From Gammaproteobacteria bacterium (GTDB lineage Bacteria; Pseudomonadota; Gammaproteobacteria; Steroidobacterales; Steroidobacteraceae), in contig JAJPKM010000018.1 of the NCBI GenBank assembly GCA_021323735.1, positions 62,001 through 126,000 of the forward strand: DNA of 64,000 nt, in the 5' to 3' direction. The notes under the pieces are model-generated. The model was given only the letters and a program-made list of their open reading frames with translations, made no database searches and was not told the origin of the DNA. Below, piece after piece: positions 16,480-25,743 of the stretch (position 1 is its first letter; each line of letters starts with the position of its first letter). A program made the translations under genes and the position numbers.

Positions 16480-17379
16480 TCAAGATTTACCGGCTTTCAC
16501 CCAATAGCTCGAGAGCGCTGCTACGCACGCCCGGATGGGTTTGAAACCGAACAGAGTGCCGATTCGGATCAGCCAACTCAAAGGCCTGCCGATTCTGCTG
16601 ACCAGATAAAACAGATCCTTGTACTCCTCCCGGTGGTTCGTCGCGTATGCGATCTTCAAGGCATCGCAGACGATCGCTCCCGGCAACTTGTAAACGCGGG
16701 ATCGCGCAACGAAGGGATCGCGCACACGCGCCACGAATCGGGAGTCGCGCGCGAGAATCCATGTGGTGATGCGCTCCATGATGAATATCTTCATCTGGAC
16801 GCCGTTACCTCCTCGGTACAGGGTGGGCGCGCGCAGCTCCGCACCGAGTGGATCATCCGGGGACTCGGCGAGCGCGAATAATTGCTCGGCGATTTCGAGC
16901 CAGGCCCGCCAAAATCGGGGCTTGCCGATCATATAGTTCGAATAAACCTCGTTCCGCGAATTGGTGACGAGGGCATGTAAATTCATCGGTTGTCCGATGT
17001 GCCGAAAAAACCGGTCGGCGACCTTCAATAGGCCCGGATGAACCGTGTCCCCGAACGCGAACACATTCAAATGGTAGGCGGTGAGGTGAATGCTCGGACT
17101 CAGCAGGACCACGTCGGTCGTGGCGCTCTCCCGGCTTACGAACTCGCGGGCGGCGGCTGCGCTCAGATTCGTCTTGTACTTGAATTTCGGCGACAGAAAA
17201 CCGTAAAAGGACTCCTCGTCCAGCGGTTCATTCAACAAAAATGTCCTGATCGGCCAATATTCGAACCAATCAGGCCTCTGATTCGAGGAATTGTCCAGCA
17301 CGAGGAAGCCTGGGTCCAAATCCTCCGGCTTCGTGTAGTGATTCAAAATCTGATAGATGAATATTCCCGGCATGCGCAA
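16480..17379 (-). CDS. Conserved-looking hypothetical protein in glycan gene group
   Basis: 299 residues, not assigned to a family. Visible features are an N-terminal IFIYQILNHYTKPEDLDPGF, aromatic-rich WFEYWPIRTFLL and SFYGFLSPKFKYKT, SPSIHLTAYHLNVF, and a C-terminal amphipathic and basic end. There is no signal peptide and no clear transmembrane helix apart from a hydrophobic stretch near the C-terminus (LSWLIRIGTLFGF). It lies between a 2OG oxygenase (convergent) and a methyltransferase (divergent), so a role in sugar or surface-polymer modification is a guess. ATG 17379 or 17373 may be the start. Confidence 0.6.
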   Translation of the reverse strand: MRMPGIFIYQILNHYTKPEDLDPGFLVLDNSSNQRPDWFEYWPIRTFLLNEPLDEESFYGFLSPKFKYKTNLSAAAAREFVSRESATTDVVLLSPSIHLTAYHLNVFAFGDTVHPGLLKVADRFFRHIGQPMNLHALVTNSRNEVYSNYMIGKPRFWRAWLEIAEQLFALAESPDDPLGAELRAPTLYRGGNGVQMKIFIMERITTWILARDSRFVARVRDPFVARSRVYKLPGAIVCDALKIAYATNHREEYKDLFYLVSRIGRPLSWLIRIGTLFGFKPIRACVAALSSYWVKAGKS

Positions 17380-17511
17380 GATCGCCCTTTGGGTATACGA
17401 GTGAGCAGTTGAGCCAACTGGCCTTTTCCGAAGAATCCGGTCACCACCTCAAGTACTATATATCGGCGCAGCTTGCGGTCGCAGGCAAACAGTTGTCGAG
17501 GGAGTCGTTCG

Positions 17512-18405
17512 TTGGTTACTTTTACGTCCCATAACATACGTCTCGACGACGGAAGCTACACGAAACCGGAAGCCGGCCAGTCGATGGATGCCCATCCCTG
17601 GTTTCTGGCCGCAAAACGCGTTCTCGATGCGGCATTTCCCGGTGAAAAGAGTCACCTTAGCATCGCCGACTTGGGCTGTCTCGAGGGGGGGTACACCGTT
17701 GAATTCGCGAGGTTGGGACTTCAGGCACTCGGAGTCGACGTCCGTGAATTGAATATCGAGGCATGCCGCTACGTACAGTCCAAAACCTCGTTGCCCAATC
17801 TGAAGTTCGTGCGCGACGATGTCTGGAATATTGCCAACCATGGGTCATTCGACGCCGTGTTCTGCTGCGGGTTATTTTATCACCTTGATAGGCCCCGAGC
17901 ATTCCTCGACGTATTGTCCGGCGTGACCAAGCGCTTGCTGATTCTGCAGACGCATTTTTCAGAAGCGAACGATTCTCCCAGTTTCATACATCCACGGCGT
18001 CTGCGCCGCGCTATTTCGCGAGTTATCCCGTTGAAAAATACCGCAACGACAACGCACAAACTTTCGCGCCTGGCGCAAAACGAAGGGTTGTCTGGGCGTT
18101 GGTGCCGGGAATTCAGGAGCGAGCGGGCCTTCCGTGATCGCGAGAATCGCCGATGGGCTTCCTGGGACAACCGTAAATCGTTTTGGATTCAGCGAGAGCA
18201 TCTGCTGCAGGCAATCCGCGACGCAGGCTTCGACCTCGTCATGGAGCAATTCGACGGCCTCGGTTCCGACATCGGATTCGAGATGACCGAGGGCAGCTAC
18301 CGCACCTCCGGGCGCAGTACGTTCATTGGGATGAAGACCGCCTATTTCAGTAGTGCGGATCACGGCAAGAAGGTGGAGCCTCCCGCTGCGCTACGACGTG
18401 AATAG
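17512..18405 (+). CDS. Class I SAM-dependent methyltransferase
   Basis: About 297 residues. SAM-binding motif I is seen in LSIADLGCLEGGYTVEFARLG, motif II at LGVDVRELNIEAC, and FDAVFCCGLFYHLDRP follows as in methyltransferase type 11/12 proteins. TTG 17512 is chosen because GAGGGAG lies 7 bases upstream (17498-17504); a TTG at 17473 without such a site would add 13 residues. The C-terminus carries an extra domain of about 110 residues (SFWIQREHLLQAIRDAGFD …). Context with the heptosyltransferase and oxygenase suggests a sugar-modifying enzyme (inference). Confidence 0.78.
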   Translation: MVTFTSHNIRLDDGSYTKPEAGQSMDAHPWFLAAKRVLDAAFPGEKSHLSIADLGCLEGGYTVEFARLGLQALGVDVRELNIEACRYVQSKTSLPNLKFVRDDVWNIANHGSFDAVFCCGLFYHLDRPRAFLDVLSGVTKRLLILQTHFSEANDSPSFIHPRRLRRAISRVIPLKNTATTTHKLSRLAQNEGLSGRWCREFRSERAFRDRENRRWASWDNRKSFWIQREHLLQAIRDAGFDLVMEQFDGLGSDIGFEMTEGSYRTSGRSTFIGMKTAYFSSADHGKKVEPPAALRRE

Positions 18406-18419
18406 GGCTGATTGGTTCG

Positions 18420-19703
18420 TCAAGAACTCGGCGCGCCGGCGGCCGACGCGCGCAGCATGTCCTGCGTGACCAGCACCACGCCGCGCTTGGTCACGAAGAA
18501 TCGCTTCGCGTCGAGGCTCAAGTCCTGCCCAATCTGCAGGCCGTCGGGAATCACGCAGTTCTCGTCGAGAATGCTGCGGGTGATTTTGCAATGCCTGCCG
18601 ACGGTCACGCTCGGCAGCAGCACTGAACTGTCGATGCTGCTGGCTTCCTCGATGCGCACATCGTTCGACAGCAGCGACTGACGCACGTAGGCGCCGGAGA
18701 TGATGCAGCCGCCGGCCACCATGGAGTTGACGGCGATGCCGCGCCGGCCTTCATCGTCCAGCACGAACTTCGCGGGGGGCTGCTGCGGCTGGTAGGTCCA
18801 AATGGGCCATTGATGATCGTAAATATTCAGCTCGGGATTGAGGGAGACCAGCTCCATATTGGCTTCATACAGCGCGTCGACGTTACCCACATCGCGCCAG
18901 TAACTTTGCGCGCGCGTCTCGACATCGTGAAAGGGGTAGGCAAAAACCTTGAGGCGCGGGATGGCCGCTGGAATGATGTTGCGGCCGAAATCATGATGGG
19001 TGGCCGCGTTGGCCGCATCCTCGATCAGCAGCTTCTCGAGCCGGTCCATGGTGATCACGTAGATGCCCATCGAGGCGCGCGCTAAATTTTCATGGCCGGC
19101 GATGGGGTCGGGCGTTTGCGGCTTCTCGGCGAACTTCACCACGCGATTGGTGTCGTCGGTGGTCATGATGCCGAATTCATTCGCCCGTTCGATCGGTACG
19201 TCGACGACACCGACGGTGATGTCGGCTTCGCATTGCTCGTGATAGGCGATCATCGGACCGTAGTCCATCTTGTAGATATGGTCGCCCGCCAGAATCAGCA
19301 CATGCGTGGGGTTGTGCGAGCGGATGAATTCGAGATTTTGATACACCGAATCGGCCGTACCGCGATACCAATGCGTGCCGATCTGTTGCTGCGCGGGGAT
19401 CAATTCGACGAACTCGCCCAGTTCTCCGCGCAGATAGCTCCAGCCGCGTTGAATGTGTTGGATCAGCGACTGGGATTTGTACTGGGTGAGCACGGCGATC
19501 TGGCGGATCCCGGAGTTGACGCAATTCGACAGCACGAAGTCGATGATGCGGAATTTTCCGCCGAAGGGCGTAGCCGGTTTGCAGCGATGCTGGGTGAGTG
19601 CCTTGAGGCGCTCGCCGCGGCCACCGGCCATGATGACTGCCAGGGTTCCGCTGGTTAAACGGCTGACATAACGTCCAGTGTTGTTACGGGCAGCGTGTCG
19701 CAT
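18420..19703 (-). CDS. glgC: Glucose-1-phosphate adenylyltransferase
   Basis: Makes ADP-glucose for glycogen synthesis. About 427 residues with the nucleotide-binding loop AVIMAGGRGERLKALT, the allosteric-region motif KPATPFGGKFRIIDFVLSNC, the YRGTADSVYQN substrate block, ILAGDHIYKMDY and a C-terminal left-handed beta-helix that ends in CVIPDGLQIG. ATG 19703 is taken as start; a GTG at 19721 is possible. It is divergent from glgA, with 77 bases between the two starts, so the two glycogen genes probably share a control region. It is convergent with the methyltransferase gene. Confidence 0.95.
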   Translation of the reverse strand: MRHAARNNTGRYVSRLTSGTLAVIMAGGRGERLKALTQHRCKPATPFGGKFRIIDFVLSNCVNSGIRQIAVLTQYKSQSLIQHIQRGWSYLRGELGEFVELIPAQQQIGTHWYRGTADSVYQNLEFIRSHNPTHVLILAGDHIYKMDYGPMIAYHEQCEADITVGVVDVPIERANEFGIMTTDDTNRVVKFAEKPQTPDPIAGHENLARASMGIYVITMDRLEKLLIEDAANAATHHDFGRNIIPAAIPRLKVFAYPFHDVETRAQSYWRDVGNVDALYEANMELVSLNPELNIYDHQWPIWTYQPQQPPAKFVLDDEGRRGIAVNSMVAGGCIISGAYVRQSLLSNDVRIEEASSIDSSVLLPSVTVGRHCKITRSILDENCVIPDGLQIGQDLSLDAKRFFVTKRGVVLVTQDMLRASAAGAPSS

Positions 19704-19780
19704 GCTTCGCAAGCCTGACACACTCGACCGGCAAGCACCAGTTTCTCGCGGCGCCGATCGGGCCTTGTTAGACTAAAGTC

Positions 19781-21235
19781 ATGTCGGTGTTGAAGCTGTG
19801 CCTATTGAGTTCGGAGATCGTGCCGTACGCGAAAACCGGCGGCCTGGCCGATGTCGCCGGCGCGCTGGTGCGCAACGTCAGCGCCTTGAGGCACGACGTA
19901 CGCGCCTTCACGCCGTTGTATCCCATCGTGCGGCGCAACTACCCCGACCTTCAGCCCGTCCTCGGCGCCCAGCGAGTCCCCTTGAGGATAGGCGACACCG
20001 AATATGGTTTTTCGCTGCTGACATGCGCTTATCCGGGCAGCGATGCACCCGTGTACTTCGTCGATTGTCCGGCATTGTTCGATCGCCCCGGCCTGTACAC
20101 GAACGATCCCGATGAGCACCGCCGCTTTCTGCTGTTTACGCGAGCCACCCTAGAGGGCTGCCGGCGATTAGGGTTTTCTCCTCAGGTTTTTCACTGCAAC
20201 GACTGGCACAGCGCCTTTCTGCCGCTGTATTTGCGGACGCTGTACGCATCGGACTCTCTTCTGGCGCGCGCCAAATCCCTGCTGACCATCCACAACATCG
20301 GCTATCAGGGTGTGATGCCGAGCGCCGCCGCCGCCGACGTGGGGCCGGCCTCGGTGTGGGCGCTGCTCGATCAGGGTGATTTCGGGCGCGGCGGGATCAA
20401 CGCGCTGAAAACCGGCATTCGGCATGCGCATCGGGTGAGCACGGTCAGTCCGACCTATGCACGGGAGATCCGTGAGACGCCGCTCGGCATGGGGTTGGAA
20501 TCTGCCTTGCGCGAGCGCACGGATCGCGTGACCGGAATATTGAACGGTGTCGACTACCAGGCATGGGATCCGCGGCACGATCCGCACCTCGATGCGCATT
20601 TCAATCCCGAGGACTTGCGCGGCAAGCTCATCAACAAGGAGATGTTGACCGCAACGCTGGGGCTGAAAATCGCGACCTCCAGGCCGCTCATCGGTATGGT
20701 GACTCGGCTGACCGAACAGAAGGGAATCGATCTCTTGATGGATGCCTTGCCGGACCTGCTGCAGGCACGCGATTTCGGCCTGGTAGTGTTGGGCAGCGGC
20801 GATTCGAAGTATTCGGGTTTTTTCGAGTCGCTGGCGCAGCGCTTTGCGGGCCGCGTGAGTTATCGGACGGGGTTCGATGAGCCGCTGGCGCATCTCATCG
20901 AGGCAGGCAGCGATATCTTCCTCATGCCCTCGCGCTACGAGCCTTGCGGTTTGAATCAAATGTACAGTCTGCGCTACGGGACGATCCCGGTGGTACGCAA
21001 TACCGGCGGCCTCGCCGATTCGGTGCAGCACTTCGATCCCGGCACGGGCCGTGGTACCGGCTGCGTATTCAACGATTATGATGCGCCGGCCGTGCGCTGG
21101 GCGATCAACACTGTGCTCGATTGGTTTGCGATCCCGAGCATTTGGGCGCAGCTGCAGCGAAATGCGATGGCACAGGATTTTTCCTGGACTCGGCAGATCC
21201 AGGAATACGAGGCGCTGTATCGGGGTTTGGCCTAG
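19781..21235 (+). CDS. glgA: Glycogen synthase (ADP-glucose)
   Basis: 484 residues of GT5. It transfers glucose from ADP-glucose to the growing alpha-1,4 glucan. The ADP-glucose-binding KTGGL motif is at 18-22 (SSEIVPYAKTGGLADV), with FHCNDWHSAFLPLYL, GILNGVDYQAWDP and the C-terminal LMPSRYEPCGLNQMYSLRYG donor-site block. The length is standard. It is divergent from glgC. No branching enzyme or phosphorylase gene lies beside it in this window. Confidence 0.95.
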   Translation: MSVLKLCLLSSEIVPYAKTGGLADVAGALVRNVSALRHDVRAFTPLYPIVRRNYPDLQPVLGAQRVPLRIGDTEYGFSLLTCAYPGSDAPVYFVDCPALFDRPGLYTNDPDEHRRFLLFTRATLEGCRRLGFSPQVFHCNDWHSAFLPLYLRTLYASDSLLARAKSLLTIHNIGYQGVMPSAAAADVGPASVWALLDQGDFGRGGINALKTGIRHAHRVSTVSPTYAREIRETPLGMGLESALRERTDRVTGILNGVDYQAWDPRHDPHLDAHFNPEDLRGKLINKEMLTATLGLKIATSRPLIGMVTRLTEQKGIDLLMDALPDLLQARDFGLVVLGSGDSKYSGFFESLAQRFAGRVSYRTGFDEPLAHLIEAGSDIFLMPSRYEPCGLNQMYSLRYGTIPVVRNTGGLADSVQHFDPGTGRGTGCVFNDYDAPAVRWAINTVLDWFAIPSIWAQLQRNAMAQDFSWTRQIQEYEALYRGLA

Positions 21236-21267
21236 CCTGTCTTAAGTATGCCGCGTGAGGAAGGCTC

Positions 21268-22992
21268 CTAAGGAGTGACCTCGAGCAGGGCATAACGCCG
21301 GCCATTGGGCAGGGCATAGTGTTTCGCGATCCGCAGTCCCGCCTCAGCCCAGGCGGGCGGCGCACTCATCTCCGGCGCGCGCCGGCGCCACGGCAGTCGC
21401 GGTGATTGGCCGGGCAGTAGGACGAGGAAACGGCTGTCGGGCGCAGCGGCCGCCAACGCATGGATGCGGCCTATGCCGGCCGCATCGAGCGGTCCTGCGA
21501 TCCTGTCGACGGATTGCCTGGCATACAGATCGATCATGGCGCGGGTGGTTTCATCCGGCGCCAGCAGAATGAGCGGCTTTCCCACCGTATCCGCGGCAAT
21601 CTCACGGCTGATCTTTCCCAGATCCTGCCAACGGTCCACTTGGGTGTACACCTGGGAGGCAGGTCCTATGAGCAGCACGCAGTAGGCCAGAAACAGGGCC
21701 CATTGAGCGTGCACGGGTTGGTTGCGCGCCGCCGCCCACGCCCGCAGGGCCAATACCGCAGCGGCGAGCAAGCCGACTGCCGAGATGGTGATGTATGACG
21801 CGTGACCGGACATGGTGCTCCAGGCATCGCCCGCGATGACGATCAGTGCCGCGGCGAAAAGAGCGACGCCCAGCAGCAACATCGCGGCCGTCGCGCGCAG
21901 CGCGCGTACCTCCCAGCGATCGGGGCCCGGAAGGATATCCCGAGCCCACCAAGCGAGGAACAATGCAAATCCCGGAAGCGCCGGCGCCAGGTAGATGTTG
22001 CGGGCCGTGGCGGCGAAGGAAAGCAGCAGCAGCGGCGGCAGTGAGGCGGCGAGCGCGAAGCGGACGGCGCGCGGGTCTTTGAGTGAGCGCCGCTGCCGCC
22101 ATGCCCGACGGGCGGCGGCGATGACCAACAGGGTCCAGGGAAACAAATAAACCGGGAGTTCGATCAGATACTTCCCGGGCGTGTTGCGGTGGGCCATCGC
22201 GTATTGCAAATCCGGCGGCGCGTCGACCGGCGCAAAGCGGCCGACCAGGTTGTTCCAGAAGAAAATTCGCAAGTGTTCGACGCCGTCGCTGCCTCGGTAC
22301 ACGAACCACACCCAGGAGAGAATGATCGCTGCCTGAATCAGCAGTCCGATGTACAGTTCCCAGCGAATCAGTTCGCGCCAGCGCTTCTCCCAAATGCCGA
22401 GCGTGAGCAGGGCCAACGCCGGTACCATCCAGACGACGGCGCTCTTGCTCAGGAACCCCAGTCCCAGCGCGATGTGCATCAAGGTGTAGCCGCGCAGGCG
22501 CTGCGCACGGCTGGCGGCGTAGAAACCGATGTAGGCGCCGAGCAGCGCCACGGACACGGCGGCAAGCAGCGGCGCATCCGTTGCCAACCAGATGGCGACT
22601 TGGTATGACAGCAAGAAGGTGCTGACCGTTGCCGCGCCCACCCACCCCGCGAACCGGCCTGCGCAGCGTGAGGCCAGCAAACCGACACCGAGCGCCGTGA
22701 TGAGGGCATATAGCAAATTGGGCAGGCGCGCGGCCCAAGCCTGTGGGCCTAACCATCGGATGGGAACGGCGGCCAGCCAATAGGTCAGCGGCGGCTTTTC
22801 ACAGAATGCCTCGCCGGCCAGCAAAGGTACCGCCTGGTCGGCCTGCCAGCTCATGCGCCACGCGAGATCAGCTTCGCGCGGCTCGTCCGGTGTCCAGTAG
22901 CCGCGGGCCAGCATGCCGACGCACCAGGCCAGCAGCAGCGCAGCGCCCAGTCCCAGCAGGGTGCGGCGGGTTTTCAGCGGTCCGAATGACAT
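21268..22992 (-). CDS. Membrane glycosyltransferase, GT39/ArnT-like (dolichyl-phosphate-mannose mannosyltransferase family)
   Basis: 574 residues with about 11-12 predicted transmembrane helices and a soluble C-terminal domain. After the first helix comes the catalytic-loop motif YWTPDEPREADLAWRM, the acidic pair being the GT-C catalytic site as in ArnT, and then EKPPLTYWLAAVP. Such enzymes move a sugar from undecaprenyl phosphate to lipid A or another periplasmic acceptor. ATG 22992 is chosen; GTG 23010 and ATG 23040 are in-frame alternatives. It is convergent with glgA and divergent from the five-gene operon at 23079. Confidence 0.85.
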   Translation of the reverse strand: MSFGPLKTRRTLLGLGAALLLAWCVGMLARGYWTPDEPREADLAWRMSWQADQAVPLLAGEAFCEKPPLTYWLAAVPIRWLGPQAWAARLPNLLYALITALGVGLLASRCAGRFAGWVGAATVSTFLLSYQVAIWLATDAPLLAAVSVALLGAYIGFYAASRAQRLRGYTLMHIALGLGFLSKSAVVWMVPALALLTLGIWEKRWRELIRWELYIGLLIQAAIILSWVWFVYRGSDGVEHLRIFFWNNLVGRFAPVDAPPDLQYAMAHRNTPGKYLIELPVYLFPWTLLVIAAARRAWRQRRSLKDPRAVRFALAASLPPLLLLSFAATARNIYLAPALPGFALFLAWWARDILPGPDRWEVRALRATAAMLLLGVALFAAALIVIAGDAWSTMSGHASYITISAVGLLAAAVLALRAWAAARNQPVHAQWALFLAYCVLLIGPASQVYTQVDRWQDLGKISREIAADTVGKPLILLAPDETTRAMIDLYARQSVDRIAGPLDAAGIGRIHALAAAAPDSRFLVLLPGQSPRLPWRRRAPEMSAPPAWAEAGLRIAKHYALPNGRRYALLEVTP

Positions 22993-23078
22993 TTGCTGAC
23001 TATACTTCACGCGGACCCTTGCCCCGACGATGCGCTCCATTCAAAGTAGCCGCTCTCCCAAGAGCTTCGGATGACGAT

Positions 23079-23564
23079 GTGATTCAGCAATTTTGCGATT
23101 GGCTGTCGAGGACGGATATCAGCGTGGCGTTTCAGTCGGCAAACTGGTTCGTCCCGTTGGTGCAAACGGTGCATATTATCGCCATTGCGATTCTGCTGAC
23201 CACCGTCTACGTCATCGGCTTTCGTCTCATCGGCATTAGCCGGAGCGTGCAGCCCTTGGCGCGCCTCGCCGCCCGCTCGGCACCCTGGATCTGGACGGCG
23301 CTGTCCGTGCTCTTGGTCAGCGGCATCCTGCTCACCGTCACTGAGCCGGCGCGCGAACTGCTCAATTGGGTATTTCGGATCAAAATGCTCCTGGTGCTCA
23401 TCCTCGCCGGCGCGCTGTGGATCGTCCAGACGCGCACGCGCCGCGACCTTACGTATTGGAGCGAGTCGCCGGCGCGGCGCCGTGCGGCCCGCGCCGTCGG
23501 AGTCGGCTTCATCATCATCGGTGCCGGCATCGTGACCGCCGGACGCTGGATCGCCTATGTATAA
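23079..23564 (+). CDS. Four-helix membrane protein, first paralogue (DUF6644-like)
   Basis: 161 residues, GTG start, with an N-terminal amphipathic helix and about four transmembrane helices. Shared with the next protein: S-x-W-x-x-P-x-x-x-T-V-H-x-[IL]-A near the N-terminus, a conserved Arg-Leu-[IL]-Gly-Ile, PW-x-WTA in helix 2/3 and a final ATGRWI/TAGRWI. The conserved His in TVHII could be a haem or metal ligand (inference). It is the first of five closely spaced genes reaching the HupE-like gene. It resembles a family annotated only as a domain of unknown function. Confidence 0.75.
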   Translation: MIQQFCDWLSRTDISVAFQSANWFVPLVQTVHIIAIAILLTTVYVIGFRLIGISRSVQPLARLAARSAPWIWTALSVLLVSGILLTVTEPARELLNWVFRIKMLLVLILAGALWIVQTRTRRDLTYWSESPARRRAARAVGVGFIIIGAGIVTAGRWIAYV

Positions 23565-23567
23565 GTC

Positions 23568-24062
23568 ATGAGCATGGCCGTGGAACAAGCGCTCACCTGG
23601 CTGCAGGACTTGAAGTTTCCGACCGCAATTCGCGAATCAGACTGGTTATTTCCCACCATCGAAACCGTGCATGTGCTCGCGCTGGTTCTGGTCGTCGGTT
23701 CGATCATGACCGTGGACCTGCGCCTCCTGGGAATTGCCCAGCGCGAACGCCCATTCAGTGAGATCGCGGCCGAAATGTTGCCCTGGACCTGGACGGCATT
23801 TCTGGTGGCGGCTGCGGCGGGACTGATGCTGTTCTCGTCCAAGGCGCTCGTTTATTACGCCAATGTTCCGTTCCGGCTGAAGATGTGCTGCCTGCTGCTT
23901 GCCGGCATCAACATGGCGATGTTTCACTGGTTGGGGACTCGCCATATTGAGGCATGGGACCGAGCGCAGCCGCCCAGACGGGCCAAGTTGGCGGGCGGCA
24001 CGTCGCTGCTGCTGTGGACCGCCATCGTGGCGACGGGACGTTGGATAGGCTTTACGACTTGA
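23568..24062 (+). CDS. Four-helix membrane protein, second paralogue (DUF6644-like)
   Basis: 164 residues (or 162 from ATG 23574), homologous along its whole length to the preceding protein: ESDWLFPTIETVHVLALVLV, VDLRLLGIA, LPWTWTAFLV and ATGRWIGFT correspond one to one. About four transmembrane helices. Three bases separate the two genes, so this is a tandem duplication whose products may form a heterodimer in the inner membrane. A dihaem cytochrome c follows, making electron transfer or metal handling a reasonable guess. Confidence 0.75.
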   Translation: MSMAVEQALTWLQDLKFPTAIRESDWLFPTIETVHVLALVLVVGSIMTVDLRLLGIAQRERPFSEIAAEMLPWTWTAFLVAAAAGLMLFSSKALVYYANVPFRLKMCCLLLAGINMAMFHWLGTRHIEAWDRAQPPRRAKLAGGTSLLLWTAIVATGRWIGFTT

Positions 24063-24107
24063 ACGTCACTTGATCGTTCTGGCGCGGCATCGCTCGAGCT
24101 GGATTTC

Positions 24108-24848
24108 ATGCGCTTCACTATCGTCATCATTCTGGCCTTCCTGATCGGCGCTGCCGTGTTCGCCGAGATCGGCCAAACCGAACGTAGGCTGCTGCGCGCG
24201 GATCCCGACGCGCTGACCGCTGATCCTGACCTGCGGCGTTTCGCAGTTCGCCGCGGGCAGCCTTTGTTCCTGGTTCATTGCGCCGTATGCCACGGCGCCG
24301 CGGGCGCCGGAGATCGGATCAAGGGTGTGCCTGACCTCACCGACGGCGATTGGCTGTACGGCGGCGGGCGGGTGGCGGACATCGAGCGCATCATCGAGTA
24401 CGGCATTCGCTTCCGCCATCCAAAGACCTGGAGCCTGGCGGTCATGCCGGCGTATGGGCAGCCGCAGCCGAATCCGGCCGACCCCAATATTCATCCGCTG
24501 GCCCCGGGCCAGATCGACGATCTGATTGAATTTCTGCTTCGGCAACAAGGCCGCGAGGCCAACGCTGCCGCGGCGTCGCGAGGTGCGGCATTGTACGCCG
24601 GCGATGCGGGGTGCTATGACTGTCATGCCCTGGATGCGAAAGGGGACGCCGCGATTGGTGCGCCGAACTTGACCGATGCCGTCTCGCTCTACGGCGACGG
24701 CAGCCGCGAGGCGCTTTTCCTCTCGATCGCGCAGGGTCGCCAGGGCGTGTGCCCCGCTTGGATCATGACATTGAGCGCGGCCGGCATTCGCGAAACGGCT
24801 TTCTATGTGTACTCGATCTCACACCGCGAGGGATTCCATGCCGACTGA
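24108..24848 (+). CDS. Dihaem c-type cytochrome, membrane-anchored
   Basis: 246 residues with an N-terminal signal-anchor helix (FTIVIILAFLIGAAVFAE) and two haem-c attachment sites, CAVCH (58-62) and CYDCH (169-173). Each is followed by a cytochrome c fold with Met candidates (VMPAYG after the first). The pattern resembles the two-domain CcoP/cytochrome c4-like arrangement. It probably works at the periplasmic face as an electron carrier for the partner membrane proteins. It overlaps the PPIase gene start (24838), confirming operon structure. Confidence 0.85.
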   Translation: MRFTIVIILAFLIGAAVFAEIGQTERRLLRADPDALTADPDLRRFAVRRGQPLFLVHCAVCHGAAGAGDRIKGVPDLTDGDWLYGGGRVADIERIIEYGIRFRHPKTWSLAVMPAYGQPQPNPADPNIHPLAPGQIDDLIEFLLRQQGREANAAAASRGAALYAGDAGCYDCHALDAKGDAAIGAPNLTDAVSLYGDGSREALFLSIAQGRQGVCPAWIMTLSAAGIRETAFYVYSISHREGFHAD

Positions 24849-25743
24849 TCATGAGCAGGTAAAGGCTGGATCTTGGCGAGATCCACTGCAGGTGAACCGC
24901 CGGTCGTTCGCGCTGATGGCCCTGGGAGCGATCATAGGCTTGAGTTTGGCCGGATATTCGCTGTTCACCGTGCGTGGGGTCTCGTCGTTGTCGGTTCCGG
25001 CCGAAGATGTGGCTCTGGTGAATCAGCAGCCCATCTCCCGCAGCGATTTCCTCGCCCTTCTGCAGACGCTATACGGCGTCGACCTGAGCCACGCGACCCC
25101 CGAACAGCGGCGGCAAGTCTTGAACGACATGATCCGCGAAGAATTGTTCGTGCAGCGGGGCAAGGAGCTGGACCTGGCGTCGGTCGATCCTGAAGTGCGC
25201 AGCGCCCTGGTCAATGCGGTGGAGCTGGAAATTTCCGAAAGCGCCATCACCGCCCAGCCCAGCGAGGCAACCTTACGTGACTTTTATGCGCAGCATCCCG
25301 AGCGCTACGTCGCGGAGGGGATCATGAATGTCCGGGATTGGCTATTCCCCGTGGATGAACTTCCCCGTCTGGCGGGCAGTCAGGAGGCATTGAAGGCAAC
25401 GGTCACGACGCCTGATGTGCTGGTGCGGCTTCATGGCCGCGACTCGGGCAAGACCATAGGCGATGAATTCTACTTCGCCGCCCGGATTCACTTGGGTGAG
25501 CAGCTCTTTGCCATTGCGCGGGAATTGCCGGAGGGCGCGGCGTCTTCACCCATCACTTTGAGCGATGGCATCCATGTGCTGTACATGGTGAAGAACACGC
25601 AACCGGCGCGCCTGGACTTCGCCAAGGCGTATCCAAAGGTATTGACCGACTATCGGAATCGCGCGATCGAACAATTGAAGGCAGGCGATGAATCCTTCCT
25701 GCGCAAACGCGCCAATGTGCGCATCGCGGACGACTTGCGTTGA
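24838..25743 (+). CDS. Membrane-anchored parvulin-like peptidyl-prolyl isomerase (SurA_N/rotamase type)
   Basis: 301 residues: a short cytoplasmic N-terminus, one transmembrane helix (FALMALGAIIGLSLAGYSLF), a SurA/PrsA-like chaperone region (PISRSDFLALLQTLYGV … RQVLNDMIREELFVQRG) and a C-terminal rotamase-like domain that is divergent (FYFAARIHLGEQLFAIARELPEG … ITLSDGIHVLYMV). It would fold or protect periplasmic parts of its operon partners. The ATG at 24838 lies inside the cytochrome gene end, an 11-base overlap; the HupE-like gene starts on its stop codon. Confidence 0.8.
   Translation: MPTDHEQVKAGSWRDPLQVNRRSFALMALGAIIGLSLAGYSLFTVRGVSSLSVPAEDVALVNQQPISRSDFLALLQTLYGVDLSHATPEQRRQVLNDMIREELFVQRGKELDLASVDPEVRSALVNAVELEISESAITAQPSEATLRDFYAQHPERYVAEGIMNVRDWLFPVDELPRLAGSQEALKATVTTPDVLVRLHGRDSGKTIGDEFYFAARIHLGEQLFAIARELPEGAASSPITLSDGIHVLYMVKNTQPARLDFAKAYPKVLTDYRNRAIEQLKAGDESFLRKRANVRIADDLR

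Noticed and set aside
20168-21031. 287-residue minus-strand frame opposite glgA
   Set aside because: Shadow of a well-conserved glycogen synthase gene; no ribosome-binding site or motif.
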